From positions 5,248,612-5,312,611 of the forward strand of contig JAJLRJ010000013.1 in NCBI GenBank assembly GCA_024195265.1: DNA of 64,000 nt, read 5' to 3'. Each line of letters opens with the position of its first letter. Position 1 is the stretch's first letter. Shown in pieces: positions 50,638 through 62,600 of this stretch. Source of the DNA: Dendrophyllia cribrosa (taxonomy: Eukaryota; Cnidaria; Anthozoa; Scleractinia; Dendrophylliidae). The position numbers were made by a program, and so were the translations under genes. The notes under the pieces were generated by a model that was not told the DNA's origin, searched no databases, and was given only the letters and a program-made list of their open reading frames with translations.

Positions 50638-53600
50638 TAAATGCGGAGAAAACGAAGGAACAAATTTTCCCAAATATTTGTTTTAACTGGATGAATTATT
50701 AATGAGCTTAAGAAAAATAGTTATAACTAAGGGCCTGGTCGCACTACAGTCAAAAACAAAAATCCGCCCGTGCAAAAATCGAGGAAAACGAAAGAAACCG
50801 CTCCGGTGGGACACGCTTTTTGTGGAATGTTTTTGTTTTTATGTCACTTTGCACGGGCTAATTTTTGTTTTTGACTGTAGTGCGACCAGGCCCTAAGTTA
50901 ATATACACAACAAAACATAGCCTTTTTGTTTAGATTATTCAACACAGACTCTCAGCAAATGTTGAGACATTTTTAAGCAACGATAAATTGCTTAACTGTC
51001 CGATGTTTTCTTTTGCCATTCAACATGTTTAATGTGGTTGAAATAGTGCACAAATCGACGTTTTTCTCTTGCGTCTTGAGAAAAGTGCGAAAACCAATTA
51101 TCTTTTGTTCGTTTATCACGGATTGCCTTAATATCATCGCTTTGTGGCCTTGGAACATTTTGGGTTAGAAAAGCTACTTAGTACAAATTTAAGCACCGAT
51201 ATGACCCAAAATATCATAATCCCCATGTGTGTTCAACCTTGTATATCAATATTTGTTGAGATTGCTGTTCAACTAATTATTGTTGAGCTCAGAACAGAGT
51301 GTAAAGTGAGGAAATGATCCTCGCAGTTGAGTTTGCAATTTAAGCAGTTGCCAGTTGCAATAAAAGCTGTCTTTTTTAAATGGTAAGCAGCCCTGGATCA
51401 TCATTAAGGACTATAACTGTGGTTAATTGTCAAAAAAATTGACTAAACTTGGAATCAAGAAAGGCTTAGGAGAGAGTTTATGCTAACCTCTTAGAACATA
51501 AACATCGTTAGCCCAAGGTCCTCCTTTTCCGTTTTTACATCTGTTTGATTTCCCGTATCTACCATAAGTGAGATGAGCTCTCCTAGCTGATGCACACCAT
51601 CCCTGATGTTGCACGGCAAATACTTTGTAACCTCGCCTCTCTGCAGCCAGAGCACATTTCCTGATCGCGTCCCGTCTTTTGCGGTAATGTCCTTTAAGTA
51701 GGCGACTTCTGCCCTCCAGAGGGGATATGGCTCGTCGGCCTGTGTCTTTGTAGCAACCGATACTGTATGCTGTAATAAAAAAATAAAAAGCATGTAATTA
51801 TAATTAACCTCTCACCTGTGTGCAATAGAACTAATTTACAATCTTATACCCCGTTCACACCAACGCTTAAACAATATTCAAATGTTGTTTAGTTAAACAG
51901 GTTTAGAAAAATACCCCCAACCTCCTGCAATAGGCCTTTATCACGCGGCGGCCATGTTGACTCCCCGGGGAATAAAATGCTTTGTTTTTCCCGCCCAGTC
52001 TCGCAGTGAAAAAGTTGAAAACGAGGTTGGGCGGGCAAAAATCTTTTGTTTTTATACAAAATGGCGGGGCGTGATGAAGGCCTATATTTGGAGTGAAATA
52101 TAAACAAAAAGAAACTTTATTACCATTCTAGGTCGTGTGATGAGTCATATTCGTTTTAAAACGTCCGGCTAAAAACAAAGTTAAACTAAACACATTTAAA
52201 CATGTTTAACCGTTGGTGTGAATGGGGCTTTAGACAGAATTAGTTGGGAAGGTTGTAAAAATGAATAGCATAAGTGTTGAATTACATCGATGCTCTCTTG
52301 ACGTTTAATAACTATCATTGGTTAATCTTCTGAGTCGCCCCAACTTTCCCTTTTCCATTGTTGGGATCTTAGCGAACAATCACAATCAAAGGTCAGGTTG
52401 TACATAAAATTGTAGAAGGAAAAGGCGAGAAAAAGAAATGAATTGTGAAAACTGCCACCTTCCCAACACTTTTGACCATGCTTGTAGTCCAACATATTCT
52501 TACCTGTTAATCCTGTTGAAACCTTTATAACTCGAGCTGCAAGGAATATAAAAATAAGTGTAACAGTCATTATAAAATGCTCAAGGAAATGCGCAAGCTA
52601 TGATTGGTTAAACCGAGTTCATTATAACTCGATAAAGCACGCGTGTGACGTAAGGTTCATTATAACCGTTTCTATTTTATAAAAGAAATAACAAACTTGT
52701 TCCTCGTGCATTGTTGAGTTATATAAGCACTTGGGAACTCGAGAAGTGCGAGAAGCACTCGTCTTTGGCTCGTGCTTCTCTGCACTTCTCTCGTGTTCTT
52801 AAAAATTCCCGCGTGCTTATATAACTTAATAATGCACTCGGCGCGTTTTTTATTTCTTTAATAATTCACATAATTTTACTAAAATGATTTAAGAAACAAA
52901 GTTAAAAGTAATTTACAGAATGCAATTAAGGCGGAACAAACAAACAAACAAACAGAAACAGTTCACAACTCACCTTTTGGAGGACGGACGACAGGTTTGA
53001 CAGGTCGAACTGGTTTTCGGCCTGAAAGAAAAAAAATAAACCTTAAGATTTTTTATTTTATAAAGGAAAAAGGTGCTTTTTGAAACTCTTACCACCAGCA
53101 CAGTTGCCCCATTTCTTGTCTCGATCATAATTGGGTGTCAATGCGCACCAAGGTCGACTGTGCTTTCTTCTGGTGCAACTGTTATATCTCTTTCCTTTGT
53201 AGATGAACGGGAACGAACAGCAGTAACGAGATGTTGTTCTCCGTCGGCACTTTCCTAATAAAAAAATATTAAAAAATTACTATTAAACTTTAGACCTAGA
53301 GAAAACTTGACGAGCAAAGCAAAACTTTTATATCCGTTAACTCTACAAACATTTCCATAACTAATTAAGATGAATTCATTTTAATGATAATTATGTGAAT
53401 TTATGTATTACTAAGTAGATATACAAAACGCACTGCATGAGTAAACTGCATGAGTATGACTCACTATAATTATTATCGACCCTTTATGCCTTTATACCCA
53501 CGTACAAATACCCCTTATTATCATTCGGTGCATTTTTTCTCCCTTTTCATTGGCCGAGAGCCCACCACGTGACCTGCGAATAACTGCCTATGAATAATTC

Positions 53601-56600
53601 TGCTCATGCGCAGAACGGTGCAAAGTTATTTTGCTGCGAATAATGCTGCTCCCGTCCTTTACAATGGCAGCCCGATTTCTTCTGTTTTAGCAGTTATGAA
53701 GAAATATAAATTAAAAAAAACACCGTCGGTGATCGAATGATTATTAAAACAGTTATTGAACTCGGCTATCGCATAATATCGTGATTTGTTGGTGTCTCGC
53801 CGATCAATTATTTTCTCTCGCCACTGACAAATAACGATACTTTGCTCAACCTCGTCTAATAATTGATAATTGGTCTCTACATGTTTCTTGTTGTACCAGT
53901 CCAGTGGCGAAGTTGATTAAACATCAAGGCAGCTGTGCGACGTTGGCGATCGTTCCAATATTCTCATTATATATATGCTTAATGAAGCATTGATGTCGTA
54001 AGAAGAAACTCAATGTTGATCACTGTTGGGGATTTAAAGGTTCTTTGGTCAAATGTTTAAACTTTTTCACTTGAAACAACGTTTTTTTCTTTAGGAAACA
54101 GATAGTTCACCTGGTTTTGGTTCTTTAAAGAAAATATCAAAGTTGAGAACTTTTTTTTAAATTTCCCCATCCTAGTTTTCCAAAATTTTGAGAGACAGAC
54201 ATGTCTATATTTAGTTACAAATGGCAACACATTACTTGCCCTTAAAATCTCATAAAATACATTTTATTTCTTTGTTCTTATGCACATCACATAAGACACT
54301 GACACTTTGATGTGAAGACTCTTCGAAATTTCGAACGAATTTTTGTAGACTACTAAGTAAACTTTGGCACGAAATTTGCGCAAAGCAAAGTGAAATTTCG
54401 TGGCAAGCAAAATTTTTGAAATTTCAACGAAATTCATCGAAATTTCATCACAAGCGAAATGTAATTAATTTTTGATAAAAAGCCTCTAAAAGGCAGGCAT
54501 TCGTCGAAATTCGTTTGCATTACTTTTGCACAGAAATATACCAATCGGTTGCCGTGGCTTTGCATATGAAATTGTACATCAATTAATTACGTTGTTTGTA
54601 GAAGCAACCCCGCCTCGAATCTGATTTGTAGCAAGAAGGTTTTGATTTTTTTCATGCAACATCCAATAACTGGAAACATACGATGTACCTATAACGGTGA
54701 CAATTTAACTCACCAGTAATCTGGTAGACGTTATTAGCCCACGGACCTCCTTTGCCATTCTTACATCGATTGGACCGTCCGTACTTCCGGTAGGTCACGT
54801 GAGCTCTCGGACCAGTAGCACACCATCCCTGATGCTGCACAGCGAAGGCTCGATAACCAAACCGCAGAGCAACAAGGGCACACTTCAAAATGGCGTCTGC
54901 TCGTCTTCGGTAGTAACCCCTTACTAATGGGTTACGTCCATCCATCTGCGGGACAGCTCGGCGGCCCGTGTCTTTAAAGCATCCAAGTGATTTGACTGGA
55001 CGTAGAAAAACACCAAAGTCTATCAGTGTCACATGAAGAACTACTTAAAGACGGTTAGGAAAATCGGTGAAAAAGAGTATTTAAGTGGCTGTGATTTGAG
55101 CTGTGTTTCGAGTAAAGCCGAGGCTACACATGCGATTTTTTGGAAAAATTATTTGCGCCGCCAGCATACGGTGGTGGCTACACGCGTGAACAGTTTTGGT
55201 CATAAAATGTTGCAATTACGCTAGACTGGGTTGGTAATAAAAAGGTAAACAAATATAGCGAACGAAGAAAGGTATTTTTGTTCGCCGTCGCTCTGCCGAG
55301 CCTCGTTTTAGTCCTTGATTCTTATTGGTTAGATACCCCAAAATTGCGTCGTAATTGCAACGAAAGCGTTACACTAGCGACAATGTCCGCGATTTGGTCA
55401 TGAAATACTAAAATCTTGCAACTTTTTTATGCGATTTTTTTTTCGTATGTCGCGTCGCATACTCATGGGTGGTTACACGTGCGATTTTTACCGTGCGCTG
55501 ACGACGCGACATTATCTATGTAAGCAAAAAATCCCACGTGTAGTCCCGACTTAAGGAATAGCATGTTCGTGACAAGAGATACTATAAATCGTGAGCATGG
55601 TCCACTTGCGTTTAACAAAAAATCCGCATAATGCTTTTAGCGACGATCCTGAGTTCAGTCTGCAAACTACTTGCTTCTAAGCGATACTTGTTATAAAGTA
55701 CATACCTTTGACGGATGGTGTGACTCGTATCGGTCGAGCTAGGGAAGACAATATTCGCAGTCAGTACTGGAAATGGTCAAGAGGCTTTTGGAACTCAAGG
55801 GGGACACGCCAATGATACAACGGGAAATCAGTGAAGAACTTTATTTTTAAGTTACCTTTTCGGTATTAAAATACTGAAAATACTGCTATGCGAAAAAGAG
55901 ACACTGAGTTAAAAAAACGAAAAATATAAAAGAAACAGCCAAAAATAAAAACACAGTTGATAAATTAACTTGATCGCCGGAAACTGTTAAAAGTTATATA
56001 CGAAGCAATAAATGGAAGGCAACGAAAATAGAAAGAAAGTGAAACGTTTTTCAATGAATATAGAGAACTAGTACACAACGAGAAACCCAGAGATGAAAAT
56101 CACCAGATTAAAGAACGAAAACAAAGTAAAACGACGAACGCAAAACATTTACACACTCTGTCAGACAAAGATAAAAAAGCAACCAAATTAAAGAACATCA
56201 AAGTGGAAAAAAGATTGCATTCTTACGTCGACGTCCTCCCCTGCAGTAGCCCCACTGTTTCTTATCCGGTGTAATATAACACCATGCTTGTCCGCGTCGA
56301 TTTTTGGCGCAATTGTTGTATTGACGCCTGCGGTACTTGAAAGGGAATACACAGCAGTTTCCTCTAGTAGTCTTGCGTCTACATCTACCTACAAAGAAAA
56401 CATGCGGTTCTGGTAAGTTTCTTTACATTAATGAAAAATGAATAAGGGGTATACTAATAACAGGTAAGTAAGAATAGATAGATAGATAGACTTCCACAAG
56501 AAGAATGGCACTAAACTTCGATAACCTATAGCGAGTAGTAAAATTGCTGTATTTTCTAGTTAAGTGGAATGTTATTCAATGTCGGGGTTAACCAACAGAA

Positions 56601-59600
56601 TTTTGTCAGACTGCTTCCAAAAATAAGCTGTTACCCATTTATAATATAAATTTGGGAGGGTTGCTCAAAAACATAAATTTTCATCCCAGATTATTGAGCG
56701 TCAACTTTGAATTGAGTTTTATAGTTTATCAATTTGTATTTCTGTATTTCCTTTAACATGAATTAGAATTGACAACGTTTGTACTTAGGGGAAACAAAAA
56801 AGCATCAATGCACGTTTCACTTTCCGAGTGGGGAAAGGACCCTTTGGAAAATGTCACAAGGATATTGGTCAAGGATTCAATACCATTGAAGCAAGTCGAG
56901 CCTTCACGGCCTTTTTAATATACCTGAGATTCTATATACGTCATTAGCCCAGGGACCTCCCTTGCCATTTTTACATCTGTTGGATCGTCCATACTTTTTA
57001 AAGGTTCTTTGAGCCTGCGGTCCGGAGGCGCACCAGCCGCCATTTTGAACTCCAAAAACTGCGTAACCTCGCCTTAGGGCCGCGTATGCGCATTTTTGAA
57101 TGGCGTATCTTCGTCGCTGGTAGTTTCCTCTCAAGAGTACACTCTTTCCGTCTAGTTGTGGAATGGCTCTGCGAGATGTGTCTCTAAAGCAACCAATTCT
57201 CTGGACTATGAGAGTTGAAAACAAATATAAAATTAAAACTAACCATTTTTGATGACTAAAATGATTTGCAGAAAAGGCTCCTATAAACCAGAGAAGTGTG
57301 GGTCATCACGTGTTATTTAGAATTACATGAGCTAAAAAATTGTCACAGGAATATCGTCTTAAGGACAATGGCAAAAAGCTAATATCAAAAAGGATTTTTT
57401 GTGTGTAGCAGTTGTACTACCTTTTGGGATTTTCGTATTTCCGAATGTAGAACTGATTTGGTAATGTAGCAGTAACATAATTAGTAATAGTAATTGGACT
57501 GAGTGGAGTACAATTCATGGAGTAATCGCGGGAGTAATTTCAAATCGGCCTGGCGCGTAGCGCGAGGACAATTTGAAATTACGTGCACGATTACCAGTGA
57601 ATTGTACGACATGAAGTTCAATTACTACTTAATCGCATCAATAACGAAATTAGAGATTAACAAGTCTACGTGGACTTAAGAGTATTTTCTATCTTTTTGA
57701 AAGCAGGAGGAAAACAGCAAAAACAAAGAACCCATTTAAGTGCACCTGATTGACGCGCGAGCAACGTAGGTGTCCAATTACAGCTATCCAATTACAAAAA
57801 GTTGTTATTGGATAGGTGTCATTGGACACCCATGTGACCGCGCGCCAATTACGTAAGAAATAGGTGCGTTGATGACCAATCACAATCGAGAATTTTGTTA
57901 TTGATACAATTACTTATTAAATCGCATTGCCTCAATCCAGTTGATGTTGCATGATTGGTCACTAGGACCTATTATTTTAGCGTGGGTGTTGCTTCGTTGG
58001 AGATTCACGAAAACCAACACTCAAAAATTAATAAACTCTGTTTTCTAAACTGTAAACTTTATATCTTTTTCAAATAAAGCGAAAAGTGTACTCGCGAAAT
58101 TCTACCGTTCAATTTTGCATGATTTTCGTGAATTCTTAACCATACGCAAATTAGTCCCTAATTATTACTTGTGATTGTTAATAAGAAACCAATGGCAGGC
58201 ACTGTATAGATGTTAGTAACTGTATGCCTTTGAAAGCTAATTTCCAGGAAATTTGCTCAGAAGTCCTCTTTGAAAGGAGAATTGTAGGTACAATGTGAGA
58301 CAGTACAGTACAGTAGACATACCTCTTATGGATGGTGTCATCTTTATAGGACGCACTGCGGAGAAGAACAGTTAATGTATATCAAGAATTAATATAAACC
58401 TGTCATAATCACAAGAATAAGCTGATGTGGCGTCAGGTGCCCATATAAAACTCGTTGTAATTTTTAACCACGAGATAAAAATGGCTGCCAAGCCTAGTGG
58501 TTCAAAGCAGTTGTCACATTAGCCCGGCTTTAAAAAGAACGAAACAAAAACAGGAGCAAATTGCATTTAGGCAAGCACTTCTGTCCAGGATTGCAGGCAA
58601 GTATTGTTTTACGAATACTTCATATTTGATAGAGTTGTTTGTCATGTTCATATAACTTCATATGTGACAGAATTTCGTGTGTTTTGGTGAACTTTTATTG
58701 GTGAGGACACTTTGTGATGCCAGTCATGTAATAGCGTAGCCGCCCTCTGCCTGCAATCCTGGACATTACTCATATCTTGGGTATAAAGTGGTATTGGAAG
58801 TGGCTTTGCTAAGCACACAACACAGGGACGGAGAACAGGTCTCGAAGCATGGAACTTTAATGGGATTCCGACGCATAGAGCACTTTTCAATTTAGTGTCG
58901 AAAGACAATTGCGTTTGCGTCATTTTCCAACCAACAAGATGGAAAACTGATACTAATCGTGAATTGATTGCACACGTTTTTGACTGGCTCATTGATTGGT
59001 TGATTAGATTGTCTGTGTCTGTTATGATCGGCCACAAACACTACTTTGGTTTTGGTTTCACGAAACGTAATTAATGTGACAAAAATGCTGTCGGCTAAAA
59101 GACCACCTTGAGATTAATTACTAGTTCAATTTAGTTTTACCTTCTAGTCCACTCATTAAATTTTACCAATTGTAATAATTCATTCTTTGCTTTTTCACCC
59201 TTTACACTTTTATGTACATGGATTAAATTTAAACAATTATGATAATTTATTCCTTACCTACACGTCTACCACAGTAGCCATAGAGTTTATCTACGTCATA
59301 ATTAGGAGTATTTGCACACCATGGGCGTCTGGAATTAATTTGGGTACAGCGGTTGTATCGTTTGCCTCGATAGATGAAGGGGAACACGCAACAGCTACCA
59401 CTTGAAGAACGTGTTCTACATGAACCTATCAAATTAAATACAAATTCAAATAACGAAGAAAGCTTGAAAATGCGAAAAACATTGGTTGTACCAGATAAGT
59501 GTAGTTTTCTGAGATATCCGTGATATAATAATATGCCTGGTTTAAACATTAAGCCGTGATGTTTGTAAAGCCAAGAATAGCCCAATAGCAATCCAGAAGG

Positions 59601-62600
59601 CCAATTGGTTTTTCAAGTTTTCTGGGAGGCAGAAGACAAATGTAACTAATAATGACTTGAACGGACATTTCCCCTCGTGATTCTCTAGATTTGATTATTT
59701 TGGTTTGTTGATAGAACTGCAATTAGAAAACCTTTCTTATAACTAGTAATAATGTGACATAAATAGTTTAATATAATTTTACGGATTTACGTTTCTGATT
59801 CAGTTTATCGGGACCAAGGTTTTGTAATTGAAACATCGTTCAACATTTGTCGAGTAACCAATGCTGAACGTTGTTGCAACTTGTTGAATGAGTAGAAAAC
59901 ACATTCAACATTTTAAAACGATTGACTGGGGTCGTTCAACAAATTGCAATTTGCATTTTCTTACAAAACGTTCAACAACATTCATGATGAATGGCCTATT
60001 TCGACATTCAACAAGGCATGATACACCGTTGCAACATTTGTTTATCAACAAATGTTGAACCGTGTATCATCGGCTTTATTTGTGACTTGACAATTTAAAT
60101 GAGCGATCTACAGCGGAAATTTTGTGTAGCGCCTTTTTAGTATTTTACAGTTCGTTTCACTATTGGGAGCAAAGGCGCTAAAAAGTAAACGATACTATAC
60201 CTCTCAGAACATAAACATCGTTAGCCCATGGTCCTCCTTTTCCCTTTCTGCACCTATTTGATTTCCCATATCTACGATATGTCAGATGAGCTCTCCTGGT
60301 CGATGCACACCATCCCTGATGTTGCAATGCAAACACCCTGTAGCCTCGTTTCTGCGCAGCAAGGGCGCATTTCTGAATGGCGTATCGTCTGCGACGATAG
60401 CTGCCCCGCAGAAGGCGACTTCTACCCTCCAGAGGGGATATGGCTCGTCTGCCCGTGTCTCTGAAGCAGCCGATACTGTATGCTGTAATGCAAATAAACA
60501 TACATTTTACAAATGGAAATTTACGTAACTTAATTGACGGCTAATCTCTAAATGGAAAAAAATATCTTAAAATTGTTTCAAGTATGCATTTCTATGCCTG
60601 ACCATTTGTAGCTAGAGACACTAAGGGCCAATTACCATTTGTCAGAACTACCCGGCCGGACCGCTCAATTCGTAAATATTATTCCAATATTTGTCCGAAC
60701 TGGTCTGCCAGACTGGTAATTTCGAAAGTAGTATACACCCCTTTGATGGACTTGTAGGAACAGGACATCCAAAATCCACATTCGAGTTACAAACTGACCA
60801 GTCTGGCCGGCCAGTTCTAACAAATGGTAAGCACCCTTAATCAGTGAATTAGTAGAGTAATATTATGCAAAACTGGACGACTATGTTTGGGTTTCCACTG
60901 ATACGAATATCATGGTGCTTTGGATTTTAAAGAAATACTTAAAATATAGCCCTTTTAAGTTCCTCTTTTTGCTCGTGTTTAGGAAATGTTGTTATTTGAA
61001 CTTAACGTTTAAATGAACCAAACTCACCCTTCAAGTTTGTGGTAATTCTTATGACCCTTGCTGCGAAAAAGGTACAAATAAAGAAACACATTATAGAATT
61101 TTTAGTATTCGTTAACTGTTATTATGAAAATACACAACCCGAAGCAAAATTGATCTAAGAGCAATTCAAAATTTTCAGGAATTACAATATTTTAGTGGTT
61201 ATTATATAGCATTTTTCATACCTTTTGGTGGTCGCACAACAGGTCGAACAGGTCGCACCGGACGTCGACGTTCTAATGAGTAAAAGAATAAAAATCATCA
61301 GTCACTTTCCATTTTGGCAATGGATATTTGCTTATGAAAAAAGTACCTTTATGACTTCGCATTATTACACTAGTCGTCGATAACTGCAACCTTATGACGT
61401 CATATTAGTTATTGAGCATAATCCAAGTTATGCTTCCTCCCCAGGAATCGAGTGGTGTTAAAGTGTTTGAGCTCCCAAAATTTAAATTAATTTTTTTTTC
61501 TGAAAAACACACTGGTCTCAAGCAAAGATGAATTTTTCTGATAAATCCATTTTTTACGTCTTATGTATCAGTCAATATCAAGCAAAATCTTCCCCTCCCA
61601 CCGGGCATACCCTGTGCATACCCCGTGCATACTCCGTGCATACTCCGTGCATACCCCGGGCATACCTCGTGCAAACCTCGTGCATACCCCGGGAATACGC
61701 CGGACATAACCCGTACATACTAAGGGCATATCCCAGGCATATACCGAACATACCCCGGGTATTTAAATCAATGTTGTCGCCGTGGGGTAATTGACCACCG
61801 TTGTTAAGAGGAAGGGCCAGAACTGAAGGATTAAAAAACTCATCCAACATTAACCAGTCATCTGTTCTGCCCATAAACGATCTCGGCGATAAACGCGTGC
61901 AGTTTAAGTCGACTACCGCATTCTCCTCCCTCCTCCCTATTCCCCACATGGGAAAACGGTCGTGACTAGAATGGATACTCCAAAATCAGGTTAGACCACC
62001 CCGGACACTTATTGAAAATTATATAACGTCATGTCATGTCGACATTTCAATTTATTTTCAATAAATTTTTAAGTGTAAAAAAGAAAATCTAAAATCCCCA
62101 CTCAGGATTGAACCTGCGACCTCAGCTAGGGTTAGGCTTACAATTATTAGCCTACCGTACCAGAGTACCACCTAGCTTATCGGGTTGTTTAGGCCTAAAT
62201 TTAACTATATAAACAGCTAACCCCAACCTCAACTGCAAGCTAACCAGTTACTCCGTTATATAAGTCTCAATAAGGCGTCCGAGGTGAAACTGAACTGACG
62301 ATGACCGCATATCCCTAAAAGGAACCAGAAACCCATTTTGATGGTGTGGCCTTCATCAATATTTACCCCAAACAGGTACCAAGTCTTTCTCAAAAGTTGT
62401 TCCTGTCTCAGACTCAGACAGTTGTCATTTTCTATTCAAACACCATTAGTGGTACCAAACCACGAATTTCAACCCCTAAAAAGTACGACGATCACCTCCG
62501 TATCTTTTATGTGGGATCCCCCCCCCCCTCGACTCAAACACCCTTAGTGATACCAAACCACGAATTTCAACCCCTAAAAGGTAAGACGATCATCCCCGTC

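Noticed and set aside
58648..59037. 129-residue minus ORF in a gene 1 intron
   Set aside because: No recognisable domain, no splice support, lies between inverted repeats.
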